From NCBI GenBank assembly GCA_012031965.1, contig JAAUSC010000040.1, positions 1 to 42,295 on the forward strand: DNA of 42,295 bases, given 5' to 3'. The position numbers and the translations under genes were made by a program. Of this stretch, positions 34,977-42,295 are shown piece by piece. Below the pieces are notes generated by a model, which was given only the letters and a program-made list of their open reading frames with translations, made no database searches and was not told the origin of the DNA. The stretch is from Scytonema sp. RU_4_4. GTDB taxonomy: Bacteria > Cyanobacteriota > Cyanobacteriia > Cyanobacteriales > Nostocaceae. Each line of letters starts with the position of its first letter. Positions within the stretch are counted from its first letter, which is position 1.

Positions 34977-36000
34977 TCAACGGGTAGCTATCCTACTACA
35001 TGAGGGAATTAAAGGACCATCAGGCAAAACTGGGCTGTCACTTCTACGCTACAGTGAGGCCTCAATAGTAGCAGTGATTGACCGCGAATGTGGGGGCAAA
35101 TCTCTGACTGAGTTAACGGGTATTAAGCGTGATGTGCCAATAGTGACATCAGTTGCAGCAGCGCTAGAATATCAGCCTCAGGTTTTGGTTATTGGCATTG
35201 CCCCTAAAGGTGGCGCTTTGCCAGATGATTATTGGCATGAACTTAAGGACGCTGTATCAGCTGGAATGTCGGTAGTGAACGGTTTGCATACGCCATTGGC
35301 AAGTATGCCAGAGTTAAAAGCATTACTCAGACCAGGGCAATTTATTTGGGATGTACGCAAAGAACCACCTAACTTAGGTGTTGCTAGCGGTTTAGCACGT
35401 AATCTCCCATGTCGGCGAGTTTTGACTGTGGGTACCGATATGTCAGTTGGTAAAATGTCAACCAGCTTGGAGTTACATTGGGCATCACGCCTGCGGGGTT
35501 GGCGTTCTAAATTTCTTGCCACAGGTCAAACTGGTTTGATGTTAGAAGGGGATGGTATACCATTGGATGCCGTCAGGACAGACTTTGCCGCTGGTGCTGT
35601 GGAACAAATGGTCATGCGTTATGGAAAAAACTATGACATCTTGCATATAGAAGGACAAGGTTCATTACTGCATCCTGCTTCCACCGCAACACTACCCTTA
35701 ATTAGGGGTTCGCAACCAACGCAGATGATACTCGTCCATCGTGCTGGACAAACTGAGGTCGTTAACGGTGTGCCGATTCCGCCTTTATCAGAAGTTGTGA
35801 AACTTTATGAAAGTGTTGCCTGTGCAGGTGGTGCATTTGCTCCTGTACCTGTCGTTGCTATATCTTTGAATACAAAAGATTTAGATGAATCACAAGCATT
35901 GGATGCTATAGCTCAGACTGAAGCGGAAACTGGAAGACCCTGTACAGATGTAGTGCGGTTTAGTGCTGATAAGTTGTTAAATGCGGTCATGGAAGGATGA
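34960..36000 (+). CDS. dgcN: DUF1611 family protein, DgcN-like
   Basis: This 346-residue protein matches DUF1611, the family that includes the D-glutamate N-acyltransferase DgcN. An early loop, HEGIKGPSGKTGLSLLRYS, is followed in the second half by a P-loop-like VLTVGTDMSVGKMSTSLEL near 155-173 and HIEGQGSLLHPASTATLPLI. The GTG start at 34960 lies inside the end of the epimerase gene, and GGGGG about 10 bp before it could serve as the ribosome site. Overlap implies co-translation. Acyl donor and substrate are inferred from the family. Confidence 0.82.
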   Translation: MRLGLNQRVAILLHEGIKGPSGKTGLSLLRYSEASIVAVIDRECGGKSLTELTGIKRDVPIVTSVAAALEYQPQVLVIGIAPKGGALPDDYWHELKDAVSAGMSVVNGLHTPLASMPELKALLRPGQFIWDVRKEPPNLGVASGLARNLPCRRVLTVGTDMSVGKMSTSLELHWASRLRGWRSKFLATGQTGLMLEGDGIPLDAVRTDFAAGAVEQMVMRYGKNYDILHIEGQGSLLHPASTATLPLIRGSQPTQMILVHRAGQTEVVNGVPIPPLSEVVKLYESVACAGGAFAPVPVVAISLNTKDLDESQALDAIAQTEAETGRPCTDVVRFSADKLLNAVMEG

Positions 36001-36129
36001 GGTCTTTGATGCTCCCACAGTATGAGCACTTTTTGCTTTGCTCAACACACCTGATCGCCGCGCCTAACACGACTCATCTACAATAAAGATAGACTTTATT
36101 GAGATTTGTATAGTTTAGGATAAACTATC

Positions 36130-37149
36130 ATGGTTCCCGCCGTTTTCATTGAAAATTTAAAAAAGCGTTACGGCACGGTTGAAGCCGTGAAGGATGTTTC
36201 CTTTAAGGTGGAACCAGGAGAAATCTTTGGGTTACTCGGTCCTAACGGAGCAGGGAAAACAACCACGTTGAGAGCTTTGTGTACTCTCACAACACCAGAT
36301 GCTGGTAAAATAGAAGTCTCTGGCATATCTGTGGTAGATAATCCCAGAGCCGCAAGAAAAAGGTTAGGCTACGTAGCTCAGGAAGTTGCCCCAGATAAAG
36401 TGTTGACTGGACGCGAACTCTTGCAACTGCAAGCCGCACTTTATCATTTACCTGGCGCAATCGCAAAACAACGAGTAGACACAGTGCTGGAATTACTCGG
36501 TTTGCAAGAATATGCAGATAAAAAAACTGGCACTTACTCCGGTGGGTTACGTAAGCGTTTAGACTTGGCAGCAGGATTACTCCATGCACCAGATGTCCTG
36601 GTTTTAGACGAGCCGACAGTAGGACTTGATATAGAAAGCCGTTTTGTGGTTTGGGATTTCCTACGGAAATTACGAGAAGCTGGAACAACGGTACTGATTA
36701 CCAGCCATTACTTGGAAGAAGTTGACGCCTTAGCTGATAAAGTGGCGATTATTGACCGTGGAATTGTGATTGCGACAGGAACACCTTCACAGTTGAAAGA
36801 TAGGGTAGGTGGCGATCGCATTACCTTACGAATCCGTGAGTTTTCACCCGACGAAGAGGCGCACAAAGCTAAAGATTTGCTGAAATCTTTGTCGTTTGTT
36901 CAAGAAGTCATTATTAATAGCGCTCAGGGGAATTCCCTCAACTTGGTTGTGACACCGCAAAATGATACTCTCATTACCATTCAACAAACGCTAAATTCAG
37001 CTGGATTACCAATTTTTGGTATCGCCCAATCTCGACCGAGTTTAGATGATGTTTATCTTGCAGCGACAGGACGAACTTTGATGGATGCGGAACTCGCAGC
37101 AGCGGGAAATCGCGATCCAAAGGCTGAAAAGAAGCAGAATATGCGCTAG
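36130..37149 (+). CDS. ABC-2 exporter, ATP-binding protein (DrrA-like)
   Basis: This 339-residue protein has a standard ABC ATPase: Walker A GPNGAGKTT near 38-46, Q-loop, signature YSGGLRKRLDLAAGLLHAP near 138, Walker B VLVLDEPT, and the switch H in ITSHYLEEVDALADKV. The later part has the DrrA-like C-terminal RPSLDDVYLAATGRTL motif of drug-export ATPases. It energises the ABC-2 permease encoded 93 bp downstream. The cargo is unknown; DrrAB relatives export drugs or lipids. Confidence 0.92.
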   Translation: MVPAVFIENLKKRYGTVEAVKDVSFKVEPGEIFGLLGPNGAGKTTTLRALCTLTTPDAGKIEVSGISVVDNPRAARKRLGYVAQEVAPDKVLTGRELLQLQAALYHLPGAIAKQRVDTVLELLGLQEYADKKTGTYSGGLRKRLDLAAGLLHAPDVLVLDEPTVGLDIESRFVVWDFLRKLREAGTTVLITSHYLEEVDALADKVAIIDRGIVIATGTPSQLKDRVGGDRITLRIREFSPDEEAHKAKDLLKSLSFVQEVIINSAQGNSLNLVVTPQNDTLITIQQTLNSAGLPIFGIAQSRPSLDDVYLAATGRTLMDAELAAAGNRDPKAEKKQNMR

Positions 37150-37202
37150 GTTCTGTAAATTGCTCATGAGCAAAACTATCCTACTATTTTGAACGAGCGA
37201 AT

Positions 37203-37230
37203 TTTGAACTTTGAACTTTGAACTTTGAAT
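37203..37230. repeat. Heptad repeat (TTTGAAC)x3 plus TTTGAAT
   Basis: Three perfect TTTGAAC units and one TTTGAAT lie in the spacer between the ATPase and permease genes. A sequence of this kind sits directly before the permease start and may contribute to spacing. Confidence 0.85.
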
Positions 37231-37242
37231 ACGTGAATTTTT

Positions 37243-38142
37243 ATGAGTGGTACTGTTTTCCCTCCAAAATCGGAGATTAATTGGCAACAAGTCGCATCAC
37301 CTCAAGCTTATGAAGTAGATGCGACTCCCAATGTCTTTGGTGAATTTGTACAAGAGACACTTGCTTTGACTCGTCGCCTGTTTATTCAGTTACAGCGGCG
37401 TCCCTCAACATTAGTTGCAGGCATTATTCAGCCAGTGATGTGGTTGGTGCTGTTCGGTGCTTTATTTCAGAATGCACCAAAAGGTCTATTTGGCAATACC
37501 ACAAATTACGGGCAATTTCTGGGCGCTGGCGTCATTGTTTTTACTGCATTTGCTGGAGCCTTGAATGCTGGTTTGCCAGTCATGTTTGACCGGGAATTCG
37601 GCTTTTTGAATCGTTTGCTCGTCGCTCCTTTAGCATCGCGGTTTTCGATTGTCCTAGCCTCAGCTATCTTTATTATCAGTCAAAGTTTGCTGCAAGCTGC
37701 AGTGATTGTGACAGCAGCGGCGTTTTTAGGGGCTGGGGTACCAGATGTAGCGGGTTTGGGAGCAATAATCCTCATTGTTTTCCTTCTTGCATTAGGTGTG
37801 ACTGCTATCAGCCTTGGTTTGGCTTTTGCCTTGCCTGGACACATTGAACTGATTGCGGTTATTTTTGTCAGTAACTTGCCACTATTGTTTGCCAGTACTG
37901 CTTTGGCTCCATTATCCTTCATGCCTAAATGGTTGCAAATTGTAGCGACTCTCAATCCCCTCAGCTACGCCATTGAACCAATTCGCTATTTATATCTTCA
38001 CAAAGATTGGGGATTAAATAGCGTAGTCATGCACGCTTTTTGGGGAGATGTGACCTTTGGTGCTGCCTTGCTGGTATTGCTTGGCTTTGCTGTTGTAGCA
38101 TTATTAAGTATTCAACCTCAATTGCGACGGACTCTTGCTTAA
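37243..38142 (+). CDS. ABC-2 exporter permease (DrrB-like)
   Basis: This 299-residue permease has six membrane helices from about 65 on: LVAGIIQPVMWLVLFGALF, FLGAGVIVFTAFAGALNAGL, VLASAIFIISQSLLQAAVIV, AIILIVFLLALGVTAISLGL, ELIAVIFVSNLPLLFASTAL and a last helix at the C-terminus. The ABC-2 hallmark FDREFGFLNRLLVAPLASR lies near residue 110. ABC-2 loop LSFMPKWLQIVATLNPLSY and AIEPIRYLYL, typical of DrrB/NodJ, follow. It pairs with the ATPase upstream to form the export channel. An element with MITE-type ends follows immediately after the stop. Confidence 0.92.
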   Translation: MSGTVFPPKSEINWQQVASPQAYEVDATPNVFGEFVQETLALTRRLFIQLQRRPSTLVAGIIQPVMWLVLFGALFQNAPKGLFGNTTNYGQFLGAGVIVFTAFAGALNAGLPVMFDREFGFLNRLLVAPLASRFSIVLASAIFIISQSLLQAAVIVTAAAFLGAGVPDVAGLGAIILIVFLLALGVTAISLGLAFALPGHIELIAVIFVSNLPLLFASTALAPLSFMPKWLQIVATLNPLSYAIEPIRYLYLHKDWGLNSVVMHAFWGDVTFGAALLVLLGFAVVALLSIQPQLRRTLA

Positions 38143-38145
38143 GAT

Positions 38146-38300
38146 ATAGCAGTCCTATTTGAGTTGTGAAATCAAGATATTGGATGAGGGAAAGAAGAGG
38201 AAAGGAGAAATAATTTCCCTCATCTCCCAGCCTACGGCGACCTACGGTCCACTTCGCTAACGCTAGCCCCGCAGGGGCGCGGAGCTAACGCTAACATCTC
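38146..38300. repeat. Second copy of the TATAGCAGTCC terminal repeat plus GC palindrome
   Basis: TATAGCAGTCCTATTTGAGT at 38146-38165 matches the right terminal repeat of the MITE at 33619-33775. It begins four bases after the permease stop. At 38240-38295 a palindromic GC-rich repeat contains GCTAACGCTAGCCCCGCAGG. No matching opposite end is seen before the next gene, so this copy is probably truncated. Confidence 0.7.
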
Positions 38301-38324
38301 CCTCATCTCCCTTTAGAGGCTTTT

Positions 38325-38708
38325 ATGAAAAAACTACCGCTTAAACAACTATTTGTACTCACTGTTGCAGGAATGAGCTTTGCTTCCTTACTATTACCTC
38401 AATCCAGCTTAGCGGATAGCTCAAGAAATATCCTGCAAGATCTCAGTCCACAACAAGAGAACGATCCATTATCTCCTCGCAGTGACGAAGTGAATAATAT
38501 GGGTGTGTTTAATTTAATGCATCGCCTTCAACAAGGAAATGCAGTTTGGAACGTAAATGAACAGAACCAACAACTGAATGACGCTGCAGCTGCATTTAAA
38601 GAAGAGCAACAACGATTGTTTAAGCAAAATCAAACTCAACAGCAGCCAAATCAACCAAATTTTCAGGTCAATACACCTGGAGTCATTAAACCCAAATCGG
38701 GTAATTAG
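38325..38708 (+). CDS. Small exported hypothetical protein
   Basis: This 127-residue protein has a signal peptide (MKKLPLKQLFVLTVAGMSFA then SLLLPQSSLADS), with cleavage near residue 31. The mature part is hydrophilic and rich in Gln and Asn: VNEQNQQLNDAAAAFKEEQQ, then a Q/N/P tail. A helical middle (NMGVFNLMHRLQQGN) is seen. I do not recognise a domain. It appears monocistronic; a strong hairpin follows at 38758. Confidence 0.65.
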   Translation: MKKLPLKQLFVLTVAGMSFASLLLPQSSLADSSRNILQDLSPQQENDPLSPRSDEVNNMGVFNLMHRLQQGNAVWNVNEQNQQLNDAAAAFKEEQQRLFKQNQTQQQPNQPNFQVNTPGVIKPKSGN

Positions 38709-39471
38709 AAATCGTATTGGATTATAGCGCTTCTTGTTTGGATAAAGTACAGTTTTATCTCACCTGCATTCTTTCTTCTCAACAAGGAGAGAAAATGCAG
38801 GTGAGATTTGTATTGAATTCCAATGAAACCCGCTATATTTTGTGGAATATTTTTGCATGCTCATGGCTTGAGGAAATGTCAAAATTTGGTTTTGGTGCTT
38901 GAAAAGCTTATTTGGTCTGCGTTTTAGAAAATACCTCTATTTCTGAATCAACCTGCGGAATATGAGATATGTGCTGCGTTATGACTCAGATGATGCTGCG
39001 TGAGCTAGTTGTCTAAAAATTTACTTTATAAATAGTCTTTTACCCTGCAACTGATGACTGATAACCGATAACTGATAACTGATTATTGATATACAGTTCT
39101 GACTAATGGCTGAAGACGGTTATTTAACTGCCAGTTTACAATTATTATGAACTAAACTGAGTCATCTATGTTACTACCGTTTAGTTCTGATTACTACTTA
39201 GTTCTGATTACTACCTAAATCCTTATTGTTATGTCTGTCAGTCGTGTTTGTCTTTGTACCTATTGCAATGACAAGCTCACGGACAAGTAAACAGTAATGC
39301 ATTTTACTTGCACGTTTACTATTAGGTTAGCCTTTTGTCATTGGTTACTTGTCTTTTTTTAAGGTATCTCATAACTATAGAATGTTAGAAATATGCCAAG
39401 AAATAATATGCCAAGAAAGAACGAAATGATAGACGTGAGAACAGTGTGTTAAATGGCGATAGCTAGAGGCA
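38709..39471. other. Intergenic region with short repeats
   Basis: A gap of about 760 bp holds four visible structures: a hairpin at 38758-38806; a heptad block at 39052-39086 with TGATAAC/CGATAAC units; a perfect 17-bp tandem, TTAGTTCTGATTACTAC, at 39181-39197 and 39198-39214; and AATATGCCAAGAAA at 39390-39403 and 39405-39418. No gene is seen. The promoter of the kinase pair is presumably in its right half. Confidence 0.55.
38758..38806. terminator. Strong hairpin after the small exported protein
   Basis: TCTCACCTGCATT (38758-38770) pairs perfectly with AATGCAGGTGAGA (38794-38806), and the stem can extend inward (CTTTCT with AGAGAA). It lies 50 bp after the stop codon, as a terminator would, but only TTTG follows, so intrinsic termination may be weak. 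It could also be a structured RNA or a cruciform element. Confidence 0.5.
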
Positions 39472-40803
39472 ATGGAAGAGAAACTGAGAATTTTAGTTGT
39501 AGATGATGACGAAGTAGACCGCATGACAGTGCGTCGTGTCTTAACCAAAGCAGGCGTAAAAATGGAACTGTCTGAGGTGGGTGATGGCAAAAGTGCGATC
39601 GCCCTTTTGAGTGAGACTTCGTATGATTGCGTATTTCTCGACTATCATTTGCCAGCCCAAGACGGTTTAACCCTACTCCAAAACCTACGTTTAAATAATA
39701 TTACAGTACCTGTCATTCTCCTGACAGGTCAAGAAGATGAACAGATAGCAGTTGAACTGATGAAAGCAGGTGCTACCGATTATCTCTCCAAGTCGAGGTT
39801 ATCATCAGAAATCTTGGTGCAAGTTTTGCGGAATGCTATCCGGGTTCACCGCGCAGAAATGCAAGTCGCTCTAGTCAATCAACAACTGCGCCAAACCAAT
39901 GAACTACTCATTCACAAAAACCAGCAACTAGAAGCACAGCAACAACACATAGAATTACAAAATCTCAGACTCATCGAAGCATCACGACTCAAATCGCAGT
40001 TTATAGCAACAATGTCTCATGAGTTGCGCACCCCAATGAATGCCATCATTGGATTTTCTCAGTTATTGCTGCGTCCTAAATGTGGTGAACTGACACATCA
40101 GCAAAGAGATATGGTAGAGCGTATCCTCAACAACGGTAAGCATTTGCTGATGTTGCTTAATGAAGTTCTTGACTTTTCTAAGTTAGAAGCAGGAAGGTTA
40201 GACTTAAAACCACAAATATTTGATCTATCAAAGGTTGTAAATTCTACTGTGCAAGAGATGCGCTCTCTAGCCAAGGAGAAAAATCTGTCTTTGTTCATGC
40301 AAATAAACTTACAAAACCCTGTAGTATTTAATGATCCAACGCGTATACGGCAGATTTTAACGAACCTGCTTTCAAACGCTATTAAATTTACAGAGTCTGG
40401 TGGTATAGGAGTTGAAGTTAAGGAACTGTCAGAAAATCAAGTGGAAATTGCAGTTTGTGATACTGGTATAGGTATTTCTCCTGCCGATTTACGAAAGATT
40501 TTTGAAGCATTCCGACAAGTGGATCAAAGTCTCACTCGCAAATATCCGGGTACAGGTCTGGGTTTGCCAATTATCAAAGCATTGCTGCAAATGATGGGTG
40601 GTAACATAAGCGTTGAAAGTCGCTTAGGTGAGGGTTCAGTCTTTCAAATTCAACTACCACGCCAAATATCATCCTCAATCCAACAAGGTTCAGATGGAAC
40701 CTTAAGCTCTAGCCATACTTCAGCCAGAAAAAATTTTTGGAAGCAGCAGGAAATTCCTCGTTTTGCTCAAGAAGGTGTAAAGAGGAAGAGTAGAGATAGG
40801 TAA
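39472..40803 (+). CDS. Response-regulator/histidine-kinase hybrid (REC-HisKA-HATPase)
   Basis: This 443-residue protein has a receiver domain at about 6-120, with the acceptor aspartate D57 in VFLDYHLP, acidic D11 and D12, and K107. It then has a coiled-coil linker at about 130-170, a HisKA domain with H183 in MSHELRTPMN, and an HATPase_c domain with N box NLLSNAIKF, G1 DTGIGI and G2 GTGLGLPI. Receiver first and kinase after is a common cyanobacterial layout. No membrane helix or sensor domain is present, so input must come from a separate sensor or its linker. The ATG at 39472 starts MEEKLRILVVDDD. Confidence 0.93.
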   Translation: MEEKLRILVVDDDEVDRMTVRRVLTKAGVKMELSEVGDGKSAIALLSETSYDCVFLDYHLPAQDGLTLLQNLRLNNITVPVILLTGQEDEQIAVELMKAGATDYLSKSRLSSEILVQVLRNAIRVHRAEMQVALVNQQLRQTNELLIHKNQQLEAQQQHIELQNLRLIEASRLKSQFIATMSHELRTPMNAIIGFSQLLLRPKCGELTHQQRDMVERILNNGKHLLMLLNEVLDFSKLEAGRLDLKPQIFDLSKVVNSTVQEMRSLAKEKNLSLFMQINLQNPVVFNDPTRIRQILTNLLSNAIKFTESGGIGVEVKELSENQVEIAVCDTGIGISPADLRKIFEAFRQVDQSLTRKYPGTGLGLPIIKALLQMMGGNISVESRLGEGSVFQIQLPRQISSSIQQGSDGTLSSSHTSARKNFWKQQEIPRFAQEGVKRKSRDR

Positions 40804-40862
40804 TTCTAAAATAGAAAAGGAAGTCAAGTGATAAATCTTTAATTTGAAATAAAAGAAATAAT

Positions 40863-41981
40863 ATGTTAGAAGAAAACAATTCTCAAGTAGAACAAATACT
40901 TGCTGTTGATGATAATCCTGATAATCTCATCTTACTTCAAACGATTTTAGAGAGTGAAGGGTATGAAGTTGAATTAGTCTGTGATGGTAGGAATGCTCTC
41001 AAGCAAGTTGCTCAGTCTCCACCCGACTTGATTTTATTAGATGTTATGATGCCGGCAATGGATGGCTATGAGGTGACACGCCGCATTCGTAACAATCTGG
41101 AGATATCATATATCCCGATACTGTTAATTACTGCTCATCATGACGCGAGTGTTGTCGAAGGTTTGGATGCAGGAGCAGATGATTTTATTCGCAAACCATT
41201 CAATCATGAAGAGCTACTGGCAAGAGTACGATCCATGCTGCGCCTCAAGCACAGTATTGATGAACAACAAAAGATGGCACGCCAACGGGAGGATTTTGTT
41301 TCACGTCTGACTCACGACATGCGAACCCCCTTAGTAGCCGCAGACCGAATGCTCCATTTGTTTCATCAGGAAACCTTTTGTGCTATTTCGTCAGATATGA
41401 AACAGGCGATATTCGCCATGATGCGCAGCAATCAAAACTTGTTGGAAATGGTGAACAACCTACTAGAAGTCTACCGCTTTGAGGCAGGTAAAAAGACTCT
41501 ACAACTTGATAGCTGCAATATACAACAAATAGTAGAAGAAGTTGTTCAAGAACTCACTCCCCTTGTTAGTGAGAAAGGCTTAACGATTAATATCGACTTC
41601 AGTAATTTAGATCAACAAGACGAAACTGCAGCTGTCGTTAAAGGCGATCGCCTAGAATTGCGACGCGTCATAAGCAACTTAATTGGAAATGCCATTAAGT
41701 TTACAGACACAGGAAGTGTCAACATCCGTCTATCAGAAATATCAGTCAAATCTCAGGGTAAAGCTTGGGTCATCATTGAGGTTCAAGATACAGGATTCGG
41801 CATCGCTCCGGAAGACCAAACAACAATCTTTGAGCGGTTTCGTCAAGGTAAAAATAAGCGTGCTGGCAGTGGCTTGGGATTACACCTGTCACAGCGTATC
41901 ATTGAATCACACAAGGGAATAATAGAGGTTTTTTCTGAACTTGGTAAGGGCAGTGTATTTACGGTACGTCTGCCGAAGTAA
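40863..41981 (+). CDS. Response-regulator/histidine-kinase hybrid (REC-HisKA-HATPase), second copy
   Basis: This 372-residue protein has a receiver domain with D60 in LILLDVMMPAMDGYE and K111 in FIRKPFNHEELLARV. It then has a HisKA domain with H151 in LTHDMRTPL and an HATPase_c domain with N box LIGNAIKFTD, G1 DTGFGI and G2 GSGLGLHL. There is no membrane or sensor domain. It follows the first hybrid kinase by 59 bp on the same strand, so the two are probably co-transcribed and may form a phosphorelay. The ATG at 40863 starts MLEENNSQVEQ. Confidence 0.93.
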   Translation: MLEENNSQVEQILAVDDNPDNLILLQTILESEGYEVELVCDGRNALKQVAQSPPDLILLDVMMPAMDGYEVTRRIRNNLEISYIPILLITAHHDASVVEGLDAGADDFIRKPFNHEELLARVRSMLRLKHSIDEQQKMARQREDFVSRLTHDMRTPLVAADRMLHLFHQETFCAISSDMKQAIFAMMRSNQNLLEMVNNLLEVYRFEAGKKTLQLDSCNIQQIVEEVVQELTPLVSEKGLTINIDFSNLDQQDETAAVVKGDRLELRRVISNLIGNAIKFTDTGSVNIRLSEISVKSQGKAWVIIEVQDTGFGIAPEDQTTIFERFRQGKNKRAGSGLGLHLSQRIIESHKGIIEVFSELGKGSVFTVRLPK

Positions 41982-42056
41982 GCTTGAGTTCTTTTTATTC
42001 CTCAGTTGCATACTCCCCGTGGTTTGGAGTTGCAGTCTATGGAGATATATACTGAC

Positions 42057-42167
42057 ATCTTGCAGCAGGGTCAAAAACCGGGTTTCTTGAGAATAACACC
42101 ACTTAAAAAGCTTAACTTTCCGTTGAAAAACCCGGTTTTTTAGGTCTTGTTGAGAATGGTGCAAGAT
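42057..42167. mobile_element. MITE-like element with ATCTTGCA terminal repeats
   Basis: ATCTTGCAGC at 42057 and GGTGCAAGAT ending at 42167 are inverted with one mismatch. Inside are an AAAAACCGGGTTT segment at 42073 and an AAAAACCCGGTTTTTT palindrome at 42125-42140. It resembles the short copy at 33818-33886. No coding potential is seen. After it, to the window end, no gene can be called. Confidence 0.75.
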
Positions 42168-42295
42168 ATGAGCCTCTAACTAGCGGTTTTCTACCGCAAG
42201 CTACGTATGGAAGAAACACAGGCTTTGAAAGTTTTATGGTCAATAAGTCCTACACTAAAAAAGTACCATGACAGTCAAAACCGTCTTTACAATGG

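Noticed and set aside
572-39086. Repeat blocks as CRISPR arrays
   Set aside because: Heptad units are contiguous with no unique spacers, and no cas genes are present.
42207-42295. Open frame from an ATG at 42207 (MEETQALKVLW...) to the window end
   Set aside because: Only 29 codons are visible, there is no ribosome site, and the sequence follows a MITE-like repeat; too short to call a gene.

Overview
The window is chromosomal DNA from a filamentous, probably heterocyst-forming (Nostocales-type) cyanobacterium. The evidence is the many HIP1-type GCGATCGC octamers (for example near 401, 5695, 7738 and 36812), heptanucleotide tandem repeats and GC-rich palindromic repeats in most intergenic gaps, a cyanobacterial-order sufR/sufBCDS locus, rpoZ beside a DUF1818 gene, and several large signalling proteins (caspase-STAND, WD40, hybrid kinases).

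Layout. 1-525: 5' part of a class-III aminotransferase gene, broken by frameshifts and cut by the window edge. 849-3084: msrB and a family-4 glycosyltransferase. 3475-4914 (minus): rpoZ, a secreted protein, DUF1818 and tRNA-Pro(GGG). 5093-9988: a probable conflict or cell-death locus, with a TRYPCO1-like gene divergent from a caspase/nSTAND1 gene and a secreted protein downstream. 10000-12120: an IS607-family element (serine recombinase TnpA plus TnpB) whose tnpB carries in-frame palindromic insertions. 12283-18082: GH13 amylase, Gdx/SugE-type exporter, DUF2087 protein, WD40 protein and ribokinase. 18297-24286: sufR divergent from sufB-sufC-sufD-sufS, with two CAAC-N6-GTTG SufR operators between them. 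24455-29132: a membrane protein with a MshEN-like domain, a small secreted barrel-like protein, and ferredoxin-sulfite reductase split by a one-base deletion in a poly-A run. 29209-30814 (minus): two toxin-antitoxin modules (RelE-type and PIN-type). 30956-38142: C45 peptidase, rsmE, NUDIX hydrolase, a dgcA-dgcN-like pair (D-glutamate catabolism) and an ABC-2 exporter. 38325-41981: a small secreted protein and two response-regulator/histidine-kinase hybrids in tandem.

How the genes work together. SufR probably senses Fe-S status and represses sufBCDS, the Fe-S assembly machinery; sulfite reductase, an Fe-S/siroheme enzyme of sulfur assimilation, lies 3 kb downstream. The caspase/nSTAND1 and TRYPCO1 genes look like a regulated conflict unit. 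The dgcA and dgcN genes overlap and are probably co-translated.

Main themes for a second look. (1) Repeats have entered coding sequence without closing the frame: two hairpin elements in tnpB share a loop core, have different stems and are read in different frames, and a 29-bp repeat sits inside sufD and also between sufB and sufC. (2) At least two MITE-like families are present. (3) Several genes carry homopolymer-associated indels, which are either sequencing errors or real decay. All calls come from reading the sequence; no database search was possible.
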